Shown: positions 39,245 to 48,321, numbered from the stretch's first letter. The stretch is 64,000 nt of DNA from Candidatus Uhrbacteria bacterium (GCA_021413945.1 JAIOPK010000017.1:148573-212572), one strand, 5' to 3'. Notes: a model not told the origin generated them from the sequence alone. Program-made: numbers and translations.

Positions 39245-40564
39245 ATGAATTTGTCACGACGTCGACCCGGTTCGGTGCATATCAATGCCCCGTCTTTTCC
39301 GACAATTTCCCAGCCAAGCGTGTATCGCCGTATCGCGTATACCTTTATCGCGCTCACGGTCGTCATTGTATTGGCGGTGCTTTGGCTCACGTCCGTGAAA
39401 GCGGAGGTCTTGGTGAAGGTAAAGCGCGACCGCGTGCGACTCGACGGCGTTGTGGAAGTCGCCAAGGAACCCAAAACAGGACAGATTCCGGGACGCGTCG
39501 TTCAAGGCGTGTATGAAAAGGTTCAGGAATTCCCAGTACTCGGTGCCGCCGGCGAACCTGTTGATCCGTCCAAATTGCCATCGCCGACCCCCGCTCCGAC
39601 CCCAGTACCGACGCCTTCTCCGGTTGTCAGTGAAAGTGTGATCGCCAAAGGCACGGTGCGCATCGTCAATAAATATTCCAAATCGCAAACTTTGGTAAAA
39701 ACGACGCGTTTGCTGACGAGCGACAACAAGCTGTATCGCATCGATGCCCAAGTCGTCGTTCCTCCGGGCGGAACGGTCTCCGTCGGCGCTTATGCCGATA
39801 AGCCAGGAAGCCAATTTGTCCTCTCCGGTCCCCAAAAGTTCACGATCCCCGGTCTCTTTGTCGACATCCAGCAATACATTTACGCAGAATCAGATGCGGC
39901 GTTCCAAGCGGTCCCGGTGAGCTCCGTCGAGGCGACCAAACCCGTAACGCCGCCGCCGGCACCGTCGACAGCACCGACGACAAAGCCCAAAGCCGGCAAG
40001 CCCGTCACCCAAGCCGACCTCGACCGCGCAGAGAAAACACTGACCGACACCGTGTTGAACCAGGCGATGAAGTCTCTCGCCGGAGAAGTCGGTAGCACAA
40101 CCAATTTGGAAGTCGTCTACGTCGTGAAAGTCGTTGATCGCAAATTCATGGTTCGCCCGGGAGACGTCGCCGAGAACTTCCTCGCCTCCATCAAGCTCGA
40201 TGTCACCGCCGTCTACTACGGAAAAGAAGACATGCAGACCTTGGTTCGATCCCGTCTGCGCGAGCGCGTCCCCGCCGGTCGTGAATTCCTCCCGTTCGAC
40301 AGCGGAGCAATCACGTACTCGCTGGAATCCTCGGACATCAAAGCGGAAATCGCCTCCATCCGCGTTTCCGCCGACGCCGCGTACCGCTTAAGCCCTTCAA
40401 GCCCGCTCCTCCAGAAATCCGTGATTGCCGGCAAGAGCAAGTCGGAAGCGGAAAGCATGCTCAAAGCCGTCGATGGCGTAGAATCGGTAGAAATCAAAAT
40501 CCAACCCGGCTGGATCGACTCGATCCCGTCGCTCAAAGACCGCATCGATCTCAAAGTAGAATAG
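39245..40564 (+). CDS. Membrane-anchored hypothetical protein with Pro/Thr linkers
   Basis: One TM near N-terminus, PSPTPAPTPVPTPSP linker, repeated beta-rich modules. Confidence 0.7.
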   Translation: MNLSRRRPGSVHINAPSFPTISQPSVYRRIAYTFIALTVVIVLAVLWLTSVKAEVLVKVKRDRVRLDGVVEVAKEPKTGQIPGRVVQGVYEKVQEFPVLGAAGEPVDPSKLPSPTPAPTPVPTPSPVVSESVIAKGTVRIVNKYSKSQTLVKTTRLLTSDNKLYRIDAQVVVPPGGTVSVGAYADKPGSQFVLSGPQKFTIPGLFVDIQQYIYAESDAAFQAVPVSSVEATKPVTPPPAPSTAPTTKPKAGKPVTQADLDRAEKTLTDTVLNQAMKSLAGEVGSTTNLEVVYVVKVVDRKFMVRPGDVAENFLASIKLDVTAVYYGKEDMQTLVRSRLRERVPAGREFLPFDSGAITYSLESSDIKAEIASIRVSADAAYRLSPSSPLLQKSVIAGKSKSEAESMLKAVDGVESVEIKIQPGWIDSIPSLKDRIDLKVE

Positions 40565-40570
40565 AAGCAA

Positions 40571-40597
40571 AACGCTTGACCTCGGTCAGGCGTTTTG
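40571..40597 (+). terminator. Hairpin overlapping the thrS -35 element
   Basis: aaaacgcttgacctcggtcaggcgtttt. Confidence 0.65.
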
Positions 40598-40604
40598 GTC
40601 TAAT
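40576..40604 (+). promoter_or_regulatory. thrS leader promoter
   Basis: TTGACC - 17 - TCTAAT. Confidence 0.65.
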
Positions 40605-40609
40605 AGAGC

Positions 40610-40743
40610 CATCTCCGGCTTCACCAACCGGCGCAAAAAAAATCGATACCAAGAGTGGTCTGACGCATGTCGGGCAATTCGGGTGGAACCCTCCGAGCAA
40701 TTGGAGCCCGACGAAACACAAAGGCTGTTTCGTTTTTTGTTTC
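40610..40743 (+). promoter_or_regulatory. Candidate compact T-box riboswitch of thrS
   Basis: Antiterminator CGGG-[TGGAACC]-CTCC-gagcaatt-GGAG-CCCG (40680-40710), then terminator cgaaacacaaaggctgtttcgtttttt (40712-40737); Thr codon ACC at 40623 in a CCGG-closed loop. Confidence 0.7.
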
Positions 40744-42558
40744 ATGAATAATCCCTTCACTATGGACTACCCAATAATGACCCGCCGCCACTCCGCGGCC
40801 CATGTTATGGCCGCCGCAATCAAGCGCGCTTTTCCGGAAGCAAAGCTTGGTGTTGGTCCCGCCATTGAAAACGGCTTCTACTATGACATCGATATCAACC
40901 GTCCGGTCACTCCGGAGGACTTGAAGTTGATTGAGAAAGAGATGCAGCGCATCCAAAAAGAAAACCCCGCCTTCACGCGCGAGGAAATCTCTCTTAATGA
41001 CGCGATCAAACTTTTCGGTGAGCTCGGTCAGACCTACAAGGTCGAACTCTTGAACGATTTGAAGACCAAAGGCACGACAAAAGTGTCGGCCGAAGAAGCG
41101 CAGGACGTTGATCCGCAAAATGTCGGCGTCATTACGATTTACCGCACCGGCGATTTCATCGATCTTTGCCGCGGTCCTCACGTAACGGAAGCGCGCGAGA
41201 TCGGCGCATGGAAATTAACCAAAATTGCCGGCGCATACTGGCGCGGGAATCAGGAGAACGCCCAGATGCAGCGCATCTACGGTTTGTGTTTTGAAACAAA
41301 GGATGAATTGAAAGCTTACGAGACGATGATGGCTGAAGCGGAGAAGCGCGATCACCGTAAACTCGGCGCTGAGCTCGACCTGTTTACCTTCTCGCCCCTC
41401 GTCGGCTCCGGCTTACCGCTCTTCACCTCGCGCGGAACCATTCTCCGCCAGAATCTCACCGACTTTATCTGGGATTTGATGAAGCCCTACGGTTACGAGC
41501 GCGTCATGATCCCGCATATCGCCAAAGTCGACCTCTACAAGACGAGCGGTCACTGGGACAAATTCGAAGATGACCTGTTCCACGTCTCCAGCAAAAAAAC
41601 GGATGAGCAATTCGTGTTGAAGCCGATGAACTGCCCGCATCACACCCAGATCTACGCCTCCAAGCCGCGTTCCTATCGCGATCTTCCTATTCGAATGAGT
41701 GAAGTCACGACCGTCTATCGCGATGAAAACACCGGCCAGCTCCAAGGTCTCACTCGTGTACGTTCGATCACGCAGGACGACGCCCACGTGTTCTGCCGAC
41801 CGGAACAAGTCATGGAAGAAGCACTCGCGATGTACCGCATCGCGGAAGAATTCTATGCAGGATTCGGCATGAGCTTCCACCGCGTCCGACTTTCCGTCCG
41901 TGACATGTCCAAGCCGGAGAAATATCTCGGCGACACGGCCGTCTGGGACAAGGCGGAACAGTCTCTCGCCGATGTCATGCGCTCGGTCGGACGTGAAGTA
42001 GAGATCGGAGAAGGGGAGGCCGCGTTCTACGGCCCTAAACTCGACTTCATGACCAAGGACGCGATCGGCCGCGAGTGGCAGTTGGCAACGATTCAGCTCG
42101 ACTTTGTTCAACCGGAACGCTTCGGTCTCGAGTACGCCGACGCCGACAGCACACAAAAGCGTCCTGTGATGATTCACCGCGCGATTCTCGGCTCCGTCGA
42201 GCGCTTCATGGGCATCATGATCGAACATTTTGCCGGAGCCTTCCCGCTTTGGCTCGCCCCGGTCCAAGTCAGAATTCTTCCGGTCGCCGATCGCCACATT
42301 GAATTCGCCGACACGCTCGCCAAGGAACTCCGTTCACAAGGACTTCGCGTAGAAGTCGACTCGTCGACAGAATCCGTCGGCAAGAAAATCCGCAACGCAG
42401 AAAAGATGAAGCTCCCGCGCATGCTCGTCGTCGGCGATAAGGAGGCTGAAGGCGGCCCGCTCACCGTCCGCGTCCGCGGTGAAGCCGATCAGAAGACGAT
42501 GGAGAAGGTCGACTTCATCGAAGAATGTCTCAAGTCGATCAAAGCGCGACTCGCGTAA
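40744..42558 (+). CDS. thrS: Threonine--tRNA ligase lacking TGS domain
   Basis: RRHSAAHVMAAAIKRAFPEAKLGVGPAIENGFYYDID; class II motifs; anticodon-binding C-terminus. Confidence 0.95.
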   Translation: MNNPFTMDYPIMTRRHSAAHVMAAAIKRAFPEAKLGVGPAIENGFYYDIDINRPVTPEDLKLIEKEMQRIQKENPAFTREEISLNDAIKLFGELGQTYKVELLNDLKTKGTTKVSAEEAQDVDPQNVGVITIYRTGDFIDLCRGPHVTEAREIGAWKLTKIAGAYWRGNQENAQMQRIYGLCFETKDELKAYETMMAEAEKRDHRKLGAELDLFTFSPLVGSGLPLFTSRGTILRQNLTDFIWDLMKPYGYERVMIPHIAKVDLYKTSGHWDKFEDDLFHVSSKKTDEQFVLKPMNCPHHTQIYASKPRSYRDLPIRMSEVTTVYRDENTGQLQGLTRVRSITQDDAHVFCRPEQVMEEALAMYRIAEEFYAGFGMSFHRVRLSVRDMSKPEKYLGDTAVWDKAEQSLADVMRSVGREVEIGEGEAAFYGPKLDFMTKDAIGREWQLATIQLDFVQPERFGLEYADADSTQKRPVMIHRAILGSVERFMGIMIEHFAGAFPLWLAPVQVRILPVADRHIEFADTLAKELRSQGLRVEVDSSTESVGKKIRNAEKMKLPRMLVVGDKEAEGGPLTVRVRGEADQKTMEKVDFIEECLKSIKARLA

Positions 42559-42565
42559 ACAAAAA

Positions 42566-42590
42566 TCCCTCCGTTCGGAGGGATTTTTGT
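42566..42590 (+). terminator. thrS terminator
   Basis: aatccctccgttcggagggatttttg. Confidence 0.85.
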
Positions 42591-42596
42591 TTGTTG

Positions 42597-43214
42597 TTAC
42601 TCGCCGCGTTCCGGTTTGCGTAGAAGGCTCCACAGAATCCCGAGCATGATTCCCGTAAACAATCCGTACATGGCGTTATTGATGAAGTTCGGACGTGCAT
42701 ACCAGCGCGAGTCGAGCGGGGAGTCGATCACTTGTACGCGGATCGCCGAGCCAAAGTAATTTGGAGCTTGTTTAGCGATCTCATTTGATGCGGCAACGAC
42801 GAGCCCTCGAGCCTGTGTGACATCGCGATGGTACACGCTCACCGTCATGAGTCCGCTACCGGTATCGACGCTGGTCGAGATTGAGCGGTTCCAAGCGGCA
42901 CGGCGTTCATATTCCTGAGCGGGGAAGTAGTCCGCATCAACACCCTGTGCCTGCGCAAGAATATTTTCAAAAAATGTCGATGTTCGGAGTAGCTGCGACA
43001 AGTTCTGCGCAATGCGCTCGTTGGACTTCAATACCGTAAACGCATCGACGTTAATCGATCCCGGCTGCGTAATAAGAAGGCGTACCGTCGAGCTGTATTG
43101 CAGTGGCTGCAAGAAGGAAACCGCAAGCGCTATCAATGCGCCTGCGATGCCAAGTCCTGCCAGCGCTTTCCAAGAAGCGAGCAGACTCCGAATCGGTTGA
43201 TCTTTTATGGTCAT
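42597..43214 (-). CDS. Wzz/YveK-like chain-length determinant family protein
   Basis: Two terminal TM helices flanking extracellular region; QYSSTVRLLITQPG. Confidence 0.7.
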   Translation of the reverse strand: MTIKDQPIRSLLASWKALAGLGIAGALIALAVSFLQPLQYSSTVRLLITQPGSINVDAFTVLKSNERIAQNLSQLLRTSTFFENILAQAQGVDADYFPAQEYERRAAWNRSISTSVDTGSGLMTVSVYHRDVTQARGLVVAASNEIAKQAPNYFGSAIRVQVIDSPLDSRWYARPNFINNAMYGLFTGIMLGILWSLLRKPERGE

Positions 43215-43217
43215 ATT

Positions 43218-43252
43218 TTTTGATATTTGATATTTGCTACTTGATACTCTCC
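43218..43252 (-). repeat. Heptanucleotide tandem array B
   Basis: Minus strand GGAGAGT ATCAAGT AGCAAAT ATCAAAT ATCAAAA. Confidence 0.85.
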
Positions 43253-44355
43253 GCCGTGTTGTGCGATCCAAGCGTTACGCGCGCTTGAAACGACTGTCCA
43301 TTGCGTCGTCCGTACAACGTAATCGTTACTCCCGGTCGATACTCGAGCAAACGTTCTCCCAAATCTGCCGACCCGTCCAGAATATCACGTTCCACGCGTT
43401 CGATCACATCGTTCTCCACCAAGTTCCGATATGCGGGTGTCGCTGTCGGCACGCCGCGTACCCAGGATCCGATCTGCGGAAGCGTGGAACTCGTCGTATC
43501 AAGGGCAATATCCGCCAAGTCGATGCTACGGATTCCAAGGAGCGGCCGTGTGATCACTCCCGCGCCGATGAGTTGTCCGAGCGCCGTACCAATCCCTTCC
43601 GCCGGGATCACGCTTGCCCCGTTCCCGTCGATCTCATCCACGATACCGACTAATTTTCCGCCTCCATCCCAAACGGCGGCTCCGGAATGCTTTCCCGCAA
43701 CACCTTGCACGAGGAATCGGCGACCCGCACGTTCGCTTGAGAGCGCTTCGCGCGTCAGCATTGCCGAGTTATCGATAATTAAGTCGGCGCGCAGGGCTCC
43801 GGGTCGCGATTCAAACCAGACGGCGGCTCCGCTTTCCACATCGGAAGCTCTTGCAAACGCGGCCGCGGGCAAACCGTTTGCATCAATATTCAAATAAACA
43901 ACATCCGTTGCCGTGTCGCGTACGGCTCGGCGCACCGGATAGACGCGTCCCGACCAGACAACGCTAAGCTCGTTCAAACGCAGTCCTGCGACCGCAGGCC
44001 AGCTCGTCGCGAGCCAGCCATCGGATGTGATTGCGACCGCGGAACCAAGCTCGCGTTCTTCCGCGAGCGGTTGAGCGTCCGCACGTCCGCGCCGGACAAT
44101 AGTGAGAACGGAAGAGATGCGACGTTCAAGAAATGCCGGAGGATATGCCGGAACAAGGGGACGCGGTTCAATTGGAACAATTTGTACGGGGGGCGGCGTG
44201 TAAAGCGTGCTCGTGGCTTGGCCGAGCATGTCGATTTTGCCTTGAATAGCCAAAAGCTGGGGCTGTACAAGGGCCATCGTGGCGACCAAGGCCATGACGG
44301 TTCCGGCGACGATGCCGGCCAACGTCGGTAAAAAAGCCAAAAACGGGTGTTTCAT
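43237..44355 (-). CDS. Membrane-anchored HtrA/trypsin-like protein with PDZ, catalytic His apparently lost
   Basis: GSAVAITSDGWLATSWPAV, DTATDVVYLNID, GKHSGAAVWDGGG, C-terminal PDZ-like region. Confidence 0.72.
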   Translation of the reverse strand: MKHPFLAFLPTLAGIVAGTVMALVATMALVQPQLLAIQGKIDMLGQATSTLYTPPPVQIVPIEPRPLVPAYPPAFLERRISSVLTIVRRGRADAQPLAEERELGSAVAITSDGWLATSWPAVAGLRLNELSVVWSGRVYPVRRAVRDTATDVVYLNIDANGLPAAAFARASDVESGAAVWFESRPGALRADLIIDNSAMLTREALSSERAGRRFLVQGVAGKHSGAAVWDGGGKLVGIVDEIDGNGASVIPAEGIGTALGQLIGAGVITRPLLGIRSIDLADIALDTTSSTLPQIGSWVRGVPTATPAYRNLVENDVIERVERDILDGSADLGERLLEYRPGVTITLYGRRNGQSFQARVTLGSHNTAESIK

Positions 44356-44373
44356 GCCCGTAATTCTACCACG

Positions 44374-45138
44374 TTATGCCCAACGGGAAACAAGTAAAAC
44401 GGTGAGAAATAGAACGGTGACGCCAATCCCTTCACCCCAAGCCGCGACATACCGTCTTGTTGTACCCGTGCTGTAGCGGCGGATTCGGAGCGGGATTGCA
44501 AATAGGAATGCGGCAAAAGCACCTTGGACGACGATCGATACGGGCAAAATGATCGCGAGAATCCCGGCCTGCAAACCGATAGCCGCACCAAGAATGGTCC
44601 AGCGATTGCGATGAGCGTCATTATGCGAGTGATGCGAAGTGAGGAAAAACGCAAGCGCACCAAGAGCCGACATGGCGGCCGGCGTAATCCATTCGGGAGT
44701 TCGGATAAAATAACCGAGGCCAGTCAGCCCAAGGCAGGTAAAAAAAGCGGCAAGCGGCATGAACGCGATATTGAGGCGGGATAATCCGTGCACCGGATAG
44801 CGCGCAGGATCAAAGACAAGCATCCAGAGCATTTCAAGCGAGACGGCTGCGGAACCGGAAAAAAGAATGGAAACAGCAAGGCGGCTTTCCGGAGTTTCGA
44901 CCATTAGGAACGCAAATCCCATGGAGAAAAGAACGACAACGCCGGGCGCCATCTTAGAAACGAGCTCTTCCAGCGATAAACGCCGATGCGCGATGAGCCC
45001 GGCCGCTGCTCCATACCCGATCACAACCGCAACGAGCGGCCACGGATAAATAGAGGCGTCACGCCATTGCCATTGGCAGACGGCAAAAGCAATGAGTCCG
45101 ATAAAGAGCGGGAGTCCGCGGACGAGAAGAAAAATCAT
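44374..45138 (-). CDS. Polytopic membrane protein
   Basis: Many hydrophobic helices over 254 aa; overlaps downstream start of the next gene. Confidence 0.65.
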   Translation of the reverse strand: MIFLLVRGLPLFIGLIAFAVCQWQWRDASIYPWPLVAVVIGYGAAAGLIAHRRLSLEELVSKMAPGVVVLFSMGFAFLMVETPESRLAVSILFSGSAAVSLEMLWMLVFDPARYPVHGLSRLNIAFMPLAAFFTCLGLTGLGYFIRTPEWITPAAMSALGALAFFLTSHHSHNDAHRNRWTILGAAIGLQAGILAIILPVSIVVQGAFAAFLFAIPLRIRRYSTGTTRRYVAAWGEGIGVTVLFLTVLLVSRWA

Positions 45139-46163
45139 GTTCCGTTTCTGAATCGTACATACTCCGTAGCCGCAACGGAACAGGCGGTTGCGACCGGAAT
45201 CGCAAAAATAGCACCGGGTGCGCCAAAGAGTTTGTAGCCGACGAGAAACGCAAGGATACTGACGACAGGATTCAGACCGACGGCGCGCCGCATGACCATC
45301 GGTGCGACAATATTATTTTGTAATTGTTGAACAACAAGAACGACAATGGCGACGACTACCGCCATCCACGGTGCAACAGTGAAGGCGATGAAAATCGCGA
45401 CACCCGCCGCGAGAATCGGTCCGATGTAGGGAACGAATTCAAATAAACCGGCGACCAATGCAAGCAGCAGGGGATAGGGAACACCGATGACGGTGAAGGC
45501 GATGAAGTACGCCGTACTGATCGACGCGGAAAGGGCGAGCTGACCGCGCATCCAGTCGCCGAGCTTTTCCATGACCTGCCAAACGAGCCGGCTCGCAAAT
45601 TCCTGATACTGCTCGGGAACAAGACTGCGAAACGCTTTCTTGGCCGCCTCATCTTCAATCACGATATAAAATGAGAGAACAATGACGATGATCACGCCCG
45701 CCACTCCGCCGGCAACCATGCCGAGCGTATCGATGACGCCGAGGGCGACGTCCTGCGCTTGCGAGGCTACGCCGGAAATGGTCGGCGGGATTCCTGCTTG
45801 GATACCGATGCGGCTCGCGACATCGCGCAGAACGCCCGTCGCGTCTTGCAGCCAGCCGAGCGTGCTGCCAAAGTTTTCTGCCGCAAGGCGCGTCTGGTCG
45901 CGAAGTGCAGGCACGAGGAAACTGATTGCGGTGATCAAGAGTCCAATAAGCACGATGTAAACCACGGCCACCGTAAGGCCCTTGGGAACGCGATGCCGTT
46001 CCGCCCAGCGCGCCAAGGGATACATGACGCCCGCAAGCAAAATTGCCGAAAACGTATAGAGCAGAATATCGCGCAGCTCCCAGGCAAGCCATCCGGCCAA
46101 GAGAATGGCCAGAACCTTGAGAATAGTTCCGGTCGAGACGGCGATCATGCGGGGAGTTTCCAT
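45135..46163 (-). CDS. AI-2E family transporter (PerM/YdiK-like)
   Basis: PF01594-like: PLARWAERHRVPKGLTVAVVYIVLIGLL; VPYPLLLALVAGLFEFVPYIGPILA. Confidence 0.9.
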   Translation of the reverse strand: METPRMIAVSTGTILKVLAILLAGWLAWELRDILLYTFSAILLAGVMYPLARWAERHRVPKGLTVAVVYIVLIGLLITAISFLVPALRDQTRLAAENFGSTLGWLQDATGVLRDVASRIGIQAGIPPTISGVASQAQDVALGVIDTLGMVAGGVAGVIIVIVLSFYIVIEDEAAKKAFRSLVPEQYQEFASRLVWQVMEKLGDWMRGQLALSASISTAYFIAFTVIGVPYPLLLALVAGLFEFVPYIGPILAAGVAIFIAFTVAPWMAVVVAIVVLVVQQLQNNIVAPMVMRRAVGLNPVVSILAFLVGYKLFGAPGAIFAIPVATACSVAATEYVRFRNGT

Positions 46164-46171
46164 GGTTTGAA

Positions 46172-46255
46172 CAATAAGCAGAGAACAGTAAACAGTAAAC
46201 AGTAAACAGCTACTTCCTATGTCCAATGTCCAATGTTTAATGTTTAATACTCTCC
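46172..46255 (-). repeat. Heptanucleotide tandem array A (12 units in register)
   Basis: Minus strand GGAGAGT ATTAAAC x2 ATTGGAC x2 ATAGGAA GTAGCTG TTTACTG x3 TTCTCTG CTTATTG. Confidence 0.93.
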
Positions 46256-46696
46256 GTGAAGCCCTACTCTGAAAACCGAAAAGCCCGGCATGAATATGAG
46301 TTCCTCGAAACCTTTGAAGGAGGCATGGTTTTAAGCGGTCCGGAGACTAAGTCGATCCGAGAGGGAGGAGCCACTCTGAACGGGGCCTATGTCAGGCTGA
46401 TCCGAGGGGAATTATGGCTCGTCGGAGCGCAAATCCGACCTTACTCCAAGATGGCCAACCGAGACGTGTATGACCCGGAGCGCAGTAGAAAGATCTTGGT
46501 AACCGCTAAAGAATTGCGCAGATTAACGGAAAAATTAGACCAAAAAGGCTTGACACTTGTGCCTATTTCGTTCTATCCTCTCCGCCGACGCATCAAAGTC
46601 TCGTTTGCCCTCTCTCGTGGGAAAAAAGCCCATGACAAGCGGGATTCCATCAAGGAACGCGACCGTATGCGCCATGCCCGTCGTTACGACGAGTAA
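46256..46696 (+). CDS. smpB: SsrA-binding protein SmpB (GTG start)
   Basis: NRKARHEYEFLETFEGGMVLSGPETKSIREGGATLNGAYV; C-terminal KRDSIKERD. Confidence 0.95.
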   Translation: MKPYSENRKARHEYEFLETFEGGMVLSGPETKSIREGGATLNGAYVRLIRGELWLVGAQIRPYSKMANRDVYDPERSRKILVTAKELRRLTEKLDQKGLTLVPISFYPLRRRIKVSFALSRGKKAHDKRDSIKERDRMRHARRYDE

Positions 46697-46698
46697 AC

Positions 46699-47120
46699 GG
46701 GGATGAATCAGCATCGACGACGTTCGTTCCACTTTGCTGCAAGCCGGACGCGCCTGTGAGTCCGCAATCCACACAGGTACAATGACAACTGCCAACGTCA
46801 TTTCAAAGGTTCAGGACGCGATTGCTTCGGCTTTCCGCGCCCCGTCCTTCGCTCCGGTCCTCGCTTAATCGCGACGTGGCCGGCCGGTCCCTCATTCCCT
46901 GTTCTCGGGCATGAGATCGACCGTCATAAATGGGAACTTGGTTACGAGCGCGGTTTCCCGCTCATAACGACAGGCCCCGGAAACTCGGTTTCTGCGCTCT
47001 CGTCGGCTCCATGCCGCAGAAATGACACCCGACGTGCGTTGGGAAGAGCCGTCCAAGCTTGTGAATGAAACAATTTGGTCTAACGTTCGGACCCGGGTGC
47101 GATACCCGGCATCTCCACCA
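46699..47120 (+). ncRNA. ssrA: tmRNA
   Basis: 5' GGGGATG..atCGACG; 3' GTTCGGACCCGGGTGCGATACCCGG-CATCTCC-A-CCA with G3-U70; tag ORF 46791-46868; adjacent to smpB. Confidence 0.93.
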
Positions 47121-47149
47121 TCGAGCTTAGCTCGTCCAACCCATTTCTA

Positions 47150-47710
47150 ATGCGTATCCATCATCGCCGCCGCGGCGGCTATCAAAAAAAAGAAGAACTC
47201 GTTAATTACCTGGTCAACGATCAGATCAAGGTACCCGAGGTAAGTGTCATCGATGAAAACGGAGCCTTCATGGGCACGTTGACTACCGACAAGGCGCTCG
47301 CCACGGCGCAGGAACGAGGGTTTGATCTTGTGGAAGTTTCTCCCAAGGCAAATCCGCCGGTCTGTAAGTTCCTCGATTACGGGCAATTCAAATATCACAA
47401 GGAGAAGGAGATCAAGACCCAAAAGGCCCACGCCAAGAAGGTGGACGTGAAAGGCGTTCGTCTCTCCGTCAAAATGGGACAGGGGGACTTCGATACTCGA
47501 ATGAACCAAGGCAAGGGCTTCCTCGCCGACGGTCACAAGCTCAATATCGAGATCCGCCTGCGCGGTCGCGAGAAAGAACACGGTGAAATCGCCAGAAAGA
47601 AGATCCAGGAATACCTCGACCAGCTGAGCAAGGACTACCAGCTCTTCATTGAACAGCCGATCACGCGCACCGGTGGCAATGTCACCGCCATCGTCGGTCG
47701 CAAAACTTAA
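47150..47710 (+). CDS. infC: Translation initiation factor IF-3
   Basis: YLVNDQIKVPEVSVIDENG; PPVCKFLDYGQFKYHKEKE. Confidence 0.97.
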   Translation: MRIHHRRRGGYQKKEELVNYLVNDQIKVPEVSVIDENGAFMGTLTTDKALATAQERGFDLVEVSPKANPPVCKFLDYGQFKYHKEKEIKTQKAHAKKVDVKGVRLSVKMGQGDFDTRMNQGKGFLADGHKLNIEIRLRGREKEHGEIARKKIQEYLDQLSKDYQLFIEQPITRTGGNVTAIVGRKT

Positions 47711-47718
47711 CCTCTTAT

Positions 47719-47913
47719 ATGAAACAGAAAACATCCAAGACCCTCCGCAAGCGCGTGACCATTACAAAGAGCGGAAAGATGCTCAAGCGTAAAGGCGGCC
47801 AAGGCCACTTCAACAGCCGCGAGTCCGGTACAACGACCCGCAACAAGCGCCGCGACATCTCCGTCGCCAAGGTCTACGTCAGAACGATCAAGTCTCTTAT
47901 TAACGCCTCCTAA
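47719..47913 (+). CDS. rpmI: 50S ribosomal protein L35
   Basis: 64 aa; KTSKTLRKRVTITKSGKMLKRKGGQGHFNSRES; between infC and rplT. Confidence 0.95.
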   Translation: MKQKTSKTLRKRVTITKSGKMLKRKGGQGHFNSRESGTTTRNKRRDISVAKVYVRTIKSLINAS

Positions 47914-47918
47914 CCAAT

Positions 47919-48257
47919 ATGCCTCGAGTTAAACGCGGTACACACCGCATCAAGCGCCGCAAGAATATTCTTGCCCGTACCAAGGGCATGATGTGGGGAC
48001 GTAAATCCAAGATCACCCTCGCCAAGACCGCCGCGACCAAAGCCGGTCGCAACGCGTACGTCGGCCGCAAGTTGAAGAAGCGCGACAACCGCGGTCTCCA
48101 ACAGATGCGCATCAACGCCGCCGCCCGTTTGAACGGAACGATCTACTCCAAATTCATGGACAGCTTAAAAAAGCGCAACATCGAGCTTGACCGCAAGGTT
48201 CTCGCCGAGATCGCCATGAAGCACCCGGAAGTCTTTGCCAAGCTTGTCAAAGCTTAA
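47919..48257 (+). CDS. rplT: 50S ribosomal protein L20
   Basis: MPRVKRGTHRIKRRKNILARTKGMMWGRKSKI.. Confidence 0.97.
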   Translation: MPRVKRGTHRIKRRKNILARTKGMMWGRKSKITLAKTAATKAGRNAYVGRKLKKRDNRGLQQMRINAAARLNGTIYSKFMDSLKKRNIELDRKVLAEIAMKHPEVFAKLVKA

Positions 48258-48321
48258 GCAAACATCCACATGATCCCGCCCTCGTGGCGGGATTTGTGTT
48301 ATACTGGCGACAATCTCTCAT

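Noticed and set aside
39585-39625. Tandem CCGACCCC/CCGACGCC repeats
   Set aside because: Encodes an ordinary PSPTPAPTPVPTPSP extracellular linker.
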